From: Litoditis marina
Taxonomy: Eukaryota; Nematoda; Chromadorea; Rhabditida; Rhabditidae
DNA length: 64,000 bases
Direction: 5' to 3'
Assembly: GCA_964036275.1 (NCBI GenBank)
Contig: CAXIWQ010000356.1
Span: 1-64,000, forward strand
The translations under genes were made by a program, and so were the position numbers. Of the stretch, positions 49,822-60,540 are shown piece by piece; within the stretch, counting starts at the first letter, position 1; each line of letters starts with the position of its first letter. A model generated the notes under the pieces. It was not told where the DNA came from and did no database searches. It was given only the letters and a program-made list of their open reading frames with translations.

Positions 49822-50740
49822 CTATCAAAATCGAAGACTAATGTCACAAAGTTTTTACGACAAAATAGTCTATTTGCTTTTGCTCACAATCACCTTCTTT
49901 CTCCAGATTTATCCTCGTTATTGATTTTTTTTCCACAGATCCGGTCAATTTCTCATACGTGCGGTGTCCGACATCAATCGATCTCCCGCAATTCTTATTC
50001 AAGACTTTTGCGAAAAAACCATGGTCATTTTACTGGAAAAAACAACTGTTGAAAGCCCTAAGACCTGGAATGGTGAGTGAACGAAGAATGGAATTTAGTT
50101 ACACATCATTCCTACGAATATTCTTACAGTGTATATATTCAAACCTTCTAATGACAATTTATAATGCCAACTACAACATTGTCACAGACACTTTCGAACT
50201 CTAACGCCGAAATAATGCCGGAACCTAACTGGTCGAACTTCATGGAAGTATGTTTTTTTTTCAGAGATTGAGCCCATTGGCCACAAGAAAGTATCAAAAT
50301 CATATCTAATCAAAAGCTTGACTGGGGTTTACGGGGACTGGAGTTTACATCATCATTTCTTATCATTGGTGATTTCAGGTCCTAGATATTCAGAACTTCG
50401 CATGGGACAACTATGACTGTATCGCAAATTACATGTGTAAGTTTGAACTTTATAATAATTATATGGCTGTTTCTAACTGTATTACCGACTTGAGCTGATG
50501 AGTTCGGAAATCTAGAAAAGTTTAGTAATTCACAATACCGTGGTTTCCATTACGTTCAATAGCAGGCAATCTCAAACGAAGTACAATAGAACAGAATTGA
50601 ATAGAATTTTTGAATAATTGTACAATTATTTGTACAAATTCATTTATTGTACAAAAATTGTACCATAAATTAGTTCAGGTAGTTCAGGTAAAAAACAGGT
50701 CGGATTCCAACCTATTTGGGGGGGGGGGGCAGATTTATTC

Positions 50741-50805
50741 GCGATCAAACACGTGACTTTCCACAAAATATGTGGCACTCCAAAAGGGTAAATAGAGAGA
50801 AAAGT
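50741..50805. repeat. Short dispersed repeat paired with 22123-22184
   Basis: GCGATCAAACACGTGACTTT, CCACAAAATATGTGGCACTC and AAAAGGGTAAATAGAGAGAA, in the same order as the first copy. It lies in the long intron of the decayed OB-fold copy, just after a run of ten Gs at about 50719. Confidence 0.65.
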
Positions 50806-51313
50806 TGAAAAGTCCACGGGCTGGATCCAAGTACTTGAAATTGAGCAAGAAATCCAAAATACCGATGTCGTTATCAGCCGCAAAAAAGCACTTTAGGTGA
50901 ATGCATTCAAATGAGACTTCTACTGTTTTTCTGTTCATCCTGTGAGATTGGCCCAAATTATTTCCTTCGTACTTGTGAGTTGTTTTATCTGTATTCTGTG
51001 CTGTTATATTGTTTTCTTTTTCCTTTACTGGTAATCACCGAATGATGTTCCACGATTTTCGACTCTTATTTCCGCATTTGAATGTTTTCGTTTTCTAATG
51101 CCGATGTTTTATGTTCTCCTCTTGTATATCACATGCTTGCATGTAAATAAATCAATCAATAAATCAATCAATCAAAAGAAAAGGGTGTGTTTGCCCTGTT
51201 ACGCGCACATGATAATATTACATGCAATTTAACATTAAATATTATATAATTTTGTTTTTCAGCTCCCACCGAGGGCCCTTCTATTGATATCACAGACAGC
51301 ACAACTTTCTCTA

Positions 51314-51437
51314 TTAAAGAAGGACGATTATGTGGTCCAATCGCAACGCTTCAGTCCTTTAAACCGCAATATATTTTTCAATTGCTGTTTAAAGGACCGA
51401 TGTAACGGGATTGGTCCACATAATCGTCCTTCTTTAA
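51314..51437. mobile_element. TTAA-bounded palindromic MITE inserted in an exon
   Basis: TTAA-AGAAGGACGATTATGTGG at the left and CCACATAATCGTCCTTCT-TTAA at the right, with the inner palindrome CAGTCCTTTAAACCG / CTGTTTAAAGGACCG. The copy is well preserved, suggesting recent insertion. The insertion adds 120 bases, a multiple of three. Confidence 0.85.
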
Positions 51438-52365
51438 TGGTATATTTCTTATGGAAGTATATACATATCATTGTTCGTTGAAAAATGTCCAAACCTATCA
51501 CAGGTAAATCTGATAACTTTATATCGTTATATAGTTTACTTCTCGAAGGTAAGTTTTGATACTGCTTCCACCACGCTGAGAACAACCACAAATTTAGATT
51601 CTATGCGAAAAATGGAGAACATTTTGAAATTCGGAAACATTTTGGCAATCGCTTGTATGTTAAAATAACCGAAAATTCACTGAAAAATACATTTCGTTGC
51701 TTCTTTCGTTCACAAAATTTCGTAATTTCATTTTTAGGAACGTGACTCTCAAGTTTGACAAATCTTCTTCCAATTTGACTAAAAAGGATGGGACAGTTCA
51801 GTCTTTGCGATTTCTGTGTTCTGGTGGCAAAATTGTGGAAATAACTTTCTACAATACAACAAAAGATCATGCTGCTGAATTAGTGAAGAATGAGGTGGGT
51901 TATATAATTTTTCATATATTCCTTGCATTTTTATTCCGAAATTGAAGGGAAAATTTGCACATTGTTACATTACTTTGGATTGAAAGAGATGTTTAAAAAA
52001 CAACAAGAAGCAAAAACTCTTCAAAATCAGGTTGTTTTCGAGAAAATTCCAGAAATATGACGTCACCTAAGTTGGCGTTCCCAATTGTGTTTTCTGTTAT
52101 TTCTCAGATTTTGCAGAATACTTCTTCCACGATAACACGGAAATTTGTATTGTTCACTTTTGAGTGTATAGATGTGAAACCAGAGAGAACTCATACATTA
52201 GCTGGCTCGTTTAGTTTTACCGAACTGGTTTCTAATATACTGAATATGATACCTGTGGCGTCACTGTACCTTCACGATAATTGTTCTAATTTCCCAGAAA
52301 AAAATATGACGTCATCTAACTCGGTGTTCGAAAATCGTGTTTTCTTCACTTTTCCCCGCTCATGA

Positions 52366-53188
52366 ATATGTGATAATGTTCACTTTTCACCTAGTTACAA
52401 GACATAACAACGCATGGCTCCAACAGAAAGAGGTGGGTGGGAAATTATCGACTTGTTTAATTCAACCTTCCATTTTCTATTCACATACTAATTTCATGTT
52501 TGACACTTTTCATTGTTCCATCAGAAAAGAACGTGTTCTTTAACGCACTACACAAAACATGACTAGTTGGTTTTTTTTTTCGAAAAAAAAATGTGCAAAC
52601 GATTATTATGCTTGATTGTATTGATGATAAAAATTTTGGCTTTCGTTCATTTGTTTTTGCAACAGCAGCGTGAGTGAGTGTATGAAACCTCATTATAGTT
52701 GTACTATTTAGTGGTTGAAATGTAATACATCGAACCAGAAAATGTATAATTCACTGTTTCACATTTTTGTTTACGTGGAGCGTCAAGGAACGTGAGAATT
52801 CAGTATTGTTCTTATAAAAGAAATATATCTCGAGTCAAATAGCACGACAAACAGAGAGGTTCGGCTGATATTTTTTTAGAGTTACATTATTTCATTGTTG
52901 TTTCGCTCGCGAAATAAATTAATGCATTCATTGATAAGGTTCAGGAGCATTGCCTTTTCCTGCGTCTCTTACTTCCCCATTGTCACTCTCACTCTGTAAC
53001 ATCTGACGTTTTTCAGCTCTTCGACGATGTTACCTGCGAAGAATAATTGTGGAGGGAGATTGTGTGAGAGAGGGTCCCAGACAGCCAGAGATATTTGATC
53101 TATCTCCAAGAAGGAAGGACATTTTGCGTGAGTGAACTTGCTCTCAGAGAATTGTTTGAGCGAATACTACTGTTGAACATATACCTAA
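52366..53188. other. Spacer before the Helitron array
   Basis: AT-rich sequence with no exon. One arm of a CCTGCGTCTC element is near 52958-52970. The composition changes sharply at 53189. Confidence 0.45.
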
Positions 53189-53439
53189 CTAGCGGGCCAC
53201 TATCGTTTTTGTGGGACCACTGTTCCCACTCTCCACTTTTTTTTTTCATTAATTAATATTGATTAAAAAAAGTTTTTCAAAATACAACCATTTTGGGTTA
53301 ATCGCGATTATCGATTGACGCGCCGCTGCGCGTCGCCTATTCTTATCGACTATCAATTGACGCGCCGCTGCGCGTCGCCTAGGTTAATCGATTATCGATT
53401 GACGCGCCGCTGCGCGGCGGTATGCGGCCACTGTTTCCA

Positions 53440-53710
53440 AAACACGGCCGCTTCGCGGCCCTGGGTAATGTGCGGGGGCACGGGCATCGCTGCGCGGCCA
53501 AATCCCAAAACACGGCCGCTTCGCGGCCCTGGGTAATGTGCGGGGGCACGGGCATCGCTGCGCGGCCAAATTCCAAAACACGGCCGCTTCGCGGCCCTGG
53601 GTAATGCGTGGGGGCACGGGCATCGCTGCGCGGCCAAATTCCTAAACACGGCCGCTTCGCGGCCCTGGGTAATGTGTGGGGGCACGGGCATCGCTGCGCG
53701 GCCAACTTCC
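53440..53710. repeat. 68-bp minisatellite of hairpins in unit A
   Basis: About four units, each with GGCCGCTTCGCGGCC, CCTGGGTAATGTGCGGGGGC, ACGGGCATCGCTGCGCGGCC and AAATTCC. Two hairpins per unit, with loops TTC and TGC. Confidence 0.9.
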
Positions 53711-53945
53711 AAAAAGGCCGCTGCGCGGCCAGAGATATTGGCCACTGTTCCCAAATTTAATGGCCGCTGCGCGGCCAGGGAAGAAAAGGCACTGTCTCCG
53801 GGTGATTACAGTGCCCCAGACTAGTTTACACTCATAAACCAAAAAATATTTTTTTTGGTCCCGTCCCCTTTAACCCCATGTCGATAATCGTGATCCCCAT
53901 ACCCAATCACCCATTCCCAACAAGTTTCAGCCATTTTTAAATTTT

Positions 53946-54058
53946 TGACCTTTGACCTCTGCTCCTCCTTTAACGACATGTCGATATTCGTGATCCCCGT
54001 ACCCATTTACCTATTCCCAACAAGTTTCAGCCATTTTAAAAATTTTGACCTCTGACCT
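53946..54058 (-). promoter_or_regulatory. Two perfect DR1 elements in unit A
   Basis: At 53946-53958 the minus strand reads AGGTCAAAGGTCA and at 54046-54058 AGGTCAGAGGTCA. Both are direct repeats of AGGTCA with one-base spacing, the classic site for HNF4/RXR-type nuclear receptors. Binding is inferred only. Confidence 0.55.
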
Positions 54059-54678
54059 CTCCGTCTCCTTTAACGCCATGGTCATATTCGTGATCAGCAC
54101 CCTCGATTACCCCACTACCCCAAATTTCAGGTCAATTGGACAACTTTTGTATTTTGACGCGTCGCGTGCGCGCGTCGCGTGCGTGACCTCAAAAATTTCT
54201 ACACCATTAGATCCCGTTTAGGTGGGGGGTCATTTTATATAATTACAAGGTTTCCTAAAAATCACTCCCAACCAAGTTATAAGGCCGAACCCCTTTTCTG
54301 GCCAAACTTGTCGCGTCGCGTGCGCGCGTCGCGTGCAATATTTTTATAAAATTTTTGGAGGTCCCGATCGGGACCCGGTGGGGGGTCATAATATACAATA
54401 CATTCCTACCCCTATCTTCAACCCGCCAGGCGCTAACCCCTGCTTTCTTCAATTTTGTAAAATTCTGGGGGACCGCCGACCACTTTGCGCGTTAATAACG
54501 CGTCGCGTGCGCGACAAAATTTTTTTTTCTCGCGCTACATCTCTAAACCAACTCTTTTACGGACAGGATTTAAAAAAATTATTAAAAAATAATAAAAAAT
54601 GAGGTCGCTACGCGAGCTCAAAAAAAAAGTACCTCAAAAATCGGGCGAAAACACCTTAGCACCTTTTATATATAAGGA

Positions 54679-56040
54679 CTAGCGATACCATTGTAGACCA
54701 AGTTCTGGTGTTTATAAAACTTTTTTTCTCTTTTATCTACATTTTTAAAAAAACTTTTAAAAATTTCATCCATTTTCAGCCGAGTTAGAGCTTGTTTTTC
54801 TTTTGTACCCGTGTAGACCAAGTAGGGCCGCTGCGCGGCCATTTGATCTACCAGTGTAGACCGCAACAGGCCGCTGCGCGGCCATTTGACCTACCCGTGT
54901 AGACCGGGTAAGGCCGCTGCGCGGCCATTTGACCTACCCGTGTGGACCGCAATAGGCCGCTGCGCGGCCAACTACCTGTGTAGACCGGGTAATGCGTGGG
55001 GGCACGGGCATCGCTGCGCGGCCAAATTCCCAAACACGGCCGCTTCGCGGCCCTGGGTAATGTGTGGGGGCACGGGCATCGCTGCGCGGCCAAATTCCTA
55101 AACACGGCCGCTTCGCGGCCCTGGGTAATGTGTGGGGGAACGGGCATCGCTGCGCGGCCAAATTGGTTGTGCCGCTGCGCGGCCACGGGTAATGTGCGGG
55201 GGCACGGGCATCGCTGCGCGGCCAGAACGACAAAAAGGCCGCTGCGCGGCCAATAAAGCCTACCAGGGTGCCCACTGAATGTTTCCACCCATTTCCGGCC
55301 ACTTTGAAAAATTTGACCTCTGACCCCCTCCACCTTTAACGCCATGTCGATATTCGTGATCCCCGTACCCAATTACCCATTCCCAGTGATTTCCGGCCAT
55401 TTTTAATTTTTTGACCTTTGACCTCTCCGCCTCCTTTAACGCCATGGTCATATTCGTGATCAGCACCCTCGATTACCCCTCCCTGCCAAATTTCAGGTCA
55501 ATTGGACGATTTTCACATTTTGACGCGTCGCGTGCGCGCGTCGCGTGCGTGACCCCAAAAATTTCTACACCATTGAATCCCGTTTGGGTGGGGGGTCATT
55601 TTATATAATTGCACCGACCCCTCAAAATCAATCCCAAACGAGTTATGAGACCAAACCCATTTCGGACCCAAACTTCAAGGGTCCCGTACACGTGACACGT
55701 GTAAAATTTGCATAAAATTTTTGGAGGTCCCGATCCGCCCCCCGTGGGGGGTCATTCTATCAATTACTTTCCCTACCCCATCTCGCACCGGCCAGCCACA
55801 AATCGCGATCAAATGAGATTTTTGTGAAAACTGCAGAGCCCCCCTACTTTGCACGTGTGCCACGTGACGCACGTGACATTTTTTACAAACTTTTTTAATA
55901 TTCTAAAAATTCAAGGGGTTTACCTTATTGTATTAAAATTTCAATTGGCTGCGCCAATTTTGAACGCCCCTACGGGGCGCACGAAAAAAAGTACCCTCAA
56001 TATCCGGCGAAACCACCTCCCCCTCTTTATAATATAGAGA
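54679..56040 (-). mobile_element. Helitron-like unit B
   Basis: On the minus strand it starts TCTCTATATTATAAAG at 56040 and ends CGCTAG at 54679, joined directly to the 5' end of unit A. The 3' part (ATACCATTGTAGACCAAG) differs from unit A. It carries 43-bp hairpin repeats, then the DR1 blocks and CACGTG-rich segments, and a 5' hairpin CGCCCC-TAC-GGGGCG near 55964-55978. Confidence 0.65.
54823..55255. repeat. Hairpin minisatellite of unit B (43- and 66-bp periods)
   Basis: Repeats of GGCCGCTGCGCGGCCATTTG plus ACCTACCCGTGTAGACCG (about 43 bp) followed by GGCCGCTTCGCGGCC / ATCGCTGCGCGGCC units of about 66 bp. Nearly the same array occurs in units C (56180-56700) and D (57628-58070). Confidence 0.9.
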
Positions 56041-57490
56041 CTAGCGATACCATTGTAGACCAAGTATGAGTTATTATAAAACTTTTTTCTCTTTTATCTA
56101 CATTTTTAAAAAACTTTAAAAAATTTCATCCATTTTCAGCCGAGTTAGAGCTTGTTTTTCTCTACTACCCGTGTGGACCAAGTAGGGCCGCTGCGCGGCC
56201 ATTTGATCTACCAGTGTAGACCGCAATAGGCCGCTGCGCGGCCATTTGATCTACCAGTGTGGACCAAGTAGGGCCGCTGCGCGGCCATTTGATCTACCAG
56301 TGTAGACCGCAATAGGCCGCTGCGCGGCTATTTGACCTACCCGTGTGGACCGCAATAGGCCGCTGCGCGGCCATTTGACCTACCTGTGTAGACCGGGTAA
56401 GGCCGCTGCGCGGCCAACTACCTGTGTAGACCGGTAAATGAATGGGGGCACGGGCATCGCTGCGCGGCCAAATTCCCAAACACGGCCGCTTCGCGGCCCT
56501 GGGTAATGTGTGGGGGCACGGGCATCGCTGCGCGGCCAAATTCCTAAACACGGCCGCTTCGCGGCCCTGGGTAATGTGTGGGGGAACGGGCATCGCTGCG
56601 CGGCCAAATTGGTTGTGCCGCTGCGCGGCCACGGGTAATGTGCGGGGGCACGGGCATCGCTGCGCGGCCAGAACGACAAAAAGGCCGCTGCGCGGCCGAT
56701 AAAGCCTACCAGGGTGCCCACTGAATGTTTCCACCCATTTCCGGCCACTTTGAAAAATTTGACCTTTGACCCCCCTCCACCTTTAACGACACCCCCATAT
56801 TCGTGATCCCCGTACCCAATTACCCCTTACCACCAAGTTTCAGCCATTTTAAATTTTTTGACCTTTGACCTCCCCGTCTCCTTTAACGCCATGGTCATAT
56901 TCGTGATCAGCGCCCTCGATTACCCCTCCCTGCCAATTTCCAGGTCAATCGGACAATTTTCACATTTTGACGCGTCGCGTGCGCGCGTCGCGTGCGTGAC
57001 CCTAAAAATTTCTACACCATCGGATCCCATTTAGGTGGGGGGTCATTTTATATAATTACACCGACCCCCCAAAATCAATCCCAAACGAGTTACAAGCCCA
57101 AGTCTATATTCACCCCAAACTTCAATGGTCCCGTACACGTGCCACGTGAAAAATTTGCATAAAATTTTTGGAGGTCCCTATCCGCCCCCAGGGGGGGGTC
57201 ATTCTATCAATTACATTTATATCCCCAAAATCAACCGGCCAGCCACAAATCGCGATCAAATGAGATTTTTGCAAAAAGTGCAGAGGCACCGCGTTTTTGC
57301 GCGCGTCGCACGCGTCGCGTGCTAAATATTTTTACAAAATTTTTTCATATTAATTAAATTCCAGGTATTTATATGGTTGTATTAAAATTTCAGAGCAAAC
57401 CGCCAGATATGGGACCCCCTACGGGGGCCCTGGAAAAAAGGACCCCCTAAAACCTGCGAAACACCCCTCCCCCTCTTTATAATAGAAAGA
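56041..57490 (-). mobile_element. Helitron-like unit C
   Basis: Minus-strand 5' end TCTTTCTATTATAAAG at 57490 and 3' end CGCTAG at 56041, directly abutting unit B. Same internal order as unit B. The 5' hairpin near 57411-57432 is CCCCC-TAC-GGGGG, with an imperfect base. The segment near 57300 is of the GCGTCGC type where unit B has CACGTG. Confidence 0.65.
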
Positions 57491-58854
57491 CTAGCGATAC
57501 CATTGTAGACCAAGTTTTGGTGTTTATAAAACTTTATTCATTTATCTACATTTTTAAAAAAACTTTAAAAAATTTCATCCATTTTCAGCCGAGCTAGAGC
57601 TTGTTTAGAGAAATGTACCCGTGTGGACCAAGTAGGGCCGCTGCGCGGCCATTTGATCTACCAGTGTAGACCGCAATAGGCCGCTGCGCGGCCATTTGAC
57701 CTACCCGTGTAGACCGCAATAGGCCGCTGCGCGGCCATTTGACCTACCCGTGTGGACCGGGTAAGGCCGCTGCGCGGCCAACTACCTGTGTAGACCGGTA
57801 AATGAGTGGGGGCACGGGCATCGCTGCGCGGCCAAATTCCTAAACACGGCCGCTTCGCGGCCCTGGGTAATGCGTGGGGGCACGGGCATCGCTGCGCGGC
57901 CAAATTCCTAAACACGGCCGCTTCGCGGCCCTGGGTAATGTGTGGGGGAACGGACATCGCTGCGCGGCCAAATTGGTTGTGCCGCTGCGCGGCCACGGGT
58001 AATGTGCGGGGGCACGGGCATCGCTGCGCGGCCAGAACGACAAAAAGGCCGCTGCGCGGCCAATAAAGCCTACCAGGGTCCCCACTGAATGTTTCCACCC
58101 ATTTCCGGCCACTTTGAAAAATTTGACCTTTGACCTCTGCTTCCCCTTTAACGACACTACCATATTCGTGATCCCCGTACCCAATTACCCCTTACCACCA
58201 AGTTTCAGCCATTTTTAATTTTTTGACCTTTGACCTCTCCGTCTCCTTTAACGCCATGGTCATATTCGTGATCCCCATGGTCGATTACCCCTCCCTGCCA
58301 AGTTTCAGGTCAATCGGTTGAATTTTACATTTTGACGCGTCGCGTGCGCGCGTCGCGTGCGTGACCCCAAAAATTTCTACACCATTCGATCCCTTTTAGG
58401 TGGGGGGTCATTTTATAAAATTACGAGGTTCCCTCAAAATCAATCCCAAACGAGTTATAAGACCAAATCCATTTCGGGCCCAAACTTCACGTGCCCCTAT
58501 CACGCGACACGTGTAAAATTTGCATAAAATTTTCGGAGGTCCCGATCCGCCCCCCGTGGGGGGTCATTCTATCAATTACATTTATATCCCCAAAATCAAC
58601 CGGCCAGCCACAAATCCCACACAAATGAGATTTTTGTGAAAACTGCAGAGGCACCGCGTTTTTGCGCGCGTCGCACGCGTCGCGTGCTGAATATTTTTAC
58701 AAATTTTTTTCATATTAATTAATTTCCAGGTATTTATATGGTTGTATTAAAATTTCAGAGCACGCCGACGTTTTTGGGGCCCCCTACGGGGGCCCTGAAA
58801 AAAAGTACCCTCAATATCCGGCGAAACCACCTCCCCCTCTTTATAATATAGAGA
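57491..58854 (-). mobile_element. Helitron-like unit D
   Basis: Minus-strand 5' end TCTCTATATTATAAAG at 58854 and 3' end CGCTAG at 57491, abutting unit C. The 5' hairpin at 58777-58795 is GGGCCCCC-TAC-GGGGGCCC, perfect. Its 5' end is joined to unit E between A and T of a CCA|T sequence, which is the expected Helitron insertion site. Confidence 0.65.
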
Positions 58855-59485
58855 TGGTCATATTCGTGATCCCCATACTCAATTACCCCTCCCTGCCAAA
58901 TTTCAGGTCAACTCAATTACCCCTCCCTGCCAAATTTCAGGTCAATCGGATGATTTTTGCATTTTGACGCGTCGCGTGCGCGCGTCGCGTGCGTGACCCC
59001 AAAATTTTTTACACCATTCGATCCCTTTTAGGTGGGGGGTCATTTTATATAATTACAAGGTCCCCTCAAAATCAATCCCAAACGAGTTACAAGACCAAAT
59101 CCATTTCGGGCCCAAACTTCAAGGGTCCCGTACACGTGCCACGTGTAAAATTTGCATAAAATTTTTGGAGGTCCCGATCCGCCCCCGGTGGGGGGTCATT
59201 CTATCAATTACATTTATACCCTAAAATCAACCGGCCAGCCACAAATCGGGTCAGAATGGATTTTTGACAAAAGTGCAGAGCTCGCCCCACTTTGCACGTG
59301 TGCCACGTGACGCACGTGACATATTTTTAAAAAGTAAAAACATTTTTATAAAATTCAAAGTTTTTATCATGACCTATTAAAATTTCAGACAATTCTATAA
59401 AGAACAAGCACCGCTACGCGGTGCTTGAAAAAAAGTACCCCCAAAAACCTGCGAAACACCCCTCACCAGCTTTATAATATAGAGA
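58855..59485 (-). mobile_element. Truncated Helitron-like unit E
   Basis: It keeps the 5' end (TCTCTATATTATAAAG at 59485), a perfect 10-bp-stem hairpin at 59405-59427 and the CACGTG and GCGTCGC segments. It stops at GGTCAT inside the body, where unit D begins. The 3' half with the minisatellite is missing. A 34-bp direct tandem duplication is at about 58886-58953. Confidence 0.65.
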
Positions 59486-60540
59486 CTAGCGGGCCACTAT
59501 CGTTTTTGTGGGACCACTGTTCCCACTCTCCACTTTTTTTTCATTAATTAGACAGTTTTAAAAAAAGTTTTTTAAAATACAACCATTTTAGGTTAATCGC
59601 GATTATCGATTGACGCGCCGCTGCGCGTCGCCTTCTTTACTCGATTATCGATTGACGCGCCGCTACGCGTCGCCTACTTTATTCGGTTATCGATTGACGC
59701 GCCGCTGCGCGGCGGTATGCAGCCACTGCTACCACGGGTAAGTAGGGAACTGGCATCGCTGCGCGGCCAAATTGCAAAAAGGCCGCTTCGCGGCCCTGGG
59801 TAATGTGTGGGGGAGCGGGCATCGCTGCGCGGCCAAATTGCAAAAAGGCCGCTTCGCGGCCCTGGGTAATGTGTGGGGGAACGGGCATCGCTGCGCGGCC
59901 AAATTGCAAAAAGGCCGCTTCGCGGCCCTGGGTAATGTGTGGGGGAATGGGCATCGCTGCGCGGCCAAATTGCAAAAAGGCCGCTTCGCGGCCCTGGGTA
60001 ATGTGTGGGGGAATGGGCATCGCTGCGCGGCCAAATTGCAAACAGGCCGCTTCGCGGCCCTGGGTAATGTTTGGGGTAACGCGCATCGCTGCGCGGCCAA
60101 ATTGCAAAAAGGCCGCTTCGCGGCCCTGGGTAATGTGTGGGGGAATGGGCATCGCTGCTCGATCTCGATTATCGATTGACGCGCCGCTACGCGTCGCCTA
60201 CTTTATTCGGTTATCGATTGACGCGCCGCTGCGCGGCGGTATGCAGCCACTGCTACCACGGGTAAGTAGGGAACTATTCGGTTATCGATTGACGTCATTA
60301 GCACAAGTGAAATGCGCTTTTCTAGGATTTTTGCAAGTTTGCGCCTAAAGAAACGCGTCGCTGCGCGCCGCGCACGGGAATATTCTGAAAATTCAAACAC
60401 TTTCTGGTAGCCAGAGCTTTGCACAACATTTGTAACAAAAATCAGAGAAATCCGTTCATAACACCGTTCACAAGGTGCATCTAAAGACTGTCACGTCAAA
60501 AAACCAACGAAAACCCCTCCCCAGCTTTATAGAGGAGAGA
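59486..60540 (-). mobile_element. Helitron-like unit F
   Basis: The 3' end CGCTAG at 59486 abuts unit E. The first 200 bases repeat the unit A 3' end (GGGCCACTATCG, CATTAATTA, GACGCG hairpins). The 66-bp minisatellite (59770-60150) follows, then a partly duplicated GATTATCGATTGACGCG block, and a 5' end that reads TCTCTCCTCTATAAAG at 60540. The body with DR1 sites is absent. Confidence 0.55.
59770..60150. repeat. 66-bp minisatellite of unit F
   Basis: Six units of AAAGGCCGCTTCGCGGCC, CTGGGTAATGTGTGGGGGAA, TGGGCATCGCTGCGCGGCCA, AATTGC. A period of 66 is a multiple of three, so frames on both strands stay open with a 22-residue repeat. Those frames are not genes. Confidence 0.95.

Larger units (their letters stand above)
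49939..52365 (+). pseudogene. Decayed OB-fold family member with a MITE in an exon
   Basis: Exons matching the intact paralog at 38746-41029: 49939-50072 (SGQFLIRAV, AILIQDF, TMVILLEK; ungapped match), 50379-50436 (VLDIQNFAW), 51263-51503 (SPTEGPSIDI, interrupted), 51738-51894 (NVTLKFDKSS, VEITFYN) and 52108-52365 (ends TGA). The first exon is two bases shorter than the paralog's (134 versus 136), so its join to the next is out of phase. The 51263 exon carries a 120-bp MITE (51314-51433 plus TTAA) with an in-frame TAA at 51421-51423. With the insertion ignored, the exon reads through and its end (TYHR) aligns with TRHR of the paralogs. The last three joins are in phase. Another possible first exon (MPEPNWSNFME) starts at 50215. 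No clear start or first exon is found. Probably non-functional. Confidence 0.65.
53189..54678 (-). mobile_element. Helitron-like unit A
   Basis: Read on the minus strand, the unit begins TCCTTATATATAAAAGG at 54678 and ends CGCTAG at 53189, followed by host T. From the 3' end inward it has a GGGCCACTATCG/GTGGGACC segment, three GACGCG...GCG hairpins and a 68-bp minisatellite (53440-53710). Then come two DR1-like blocks, a GCGTCGCGTGCGCGCGTCGC segment repeated twice and a 5' hairpin at 54601-54619. No Rep/helicase frame is present, so it is non-autonomous. Classification rests on the terminal motifs. Confidence 0.6.

Noticed and set aside
50188..50247. Exon TLSNSNAEIMPEPNWSNFME joining 49939-50072 to 50379-50436
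   Set aside because: It is in phase only if 49939-50072 is read in the frame that does not match the paralogs. The downstream part from 50215 could instead be an alternative first exon.
59679..60348. Long open frames (up to 181 codons) with GREAAF/AALGNVW-type repeats in the GC-rich arrays
   Set aside because: The frames follow from a stop-free 66-bp period, are open on both strands at once, lack splice or start context and repeat in every array.
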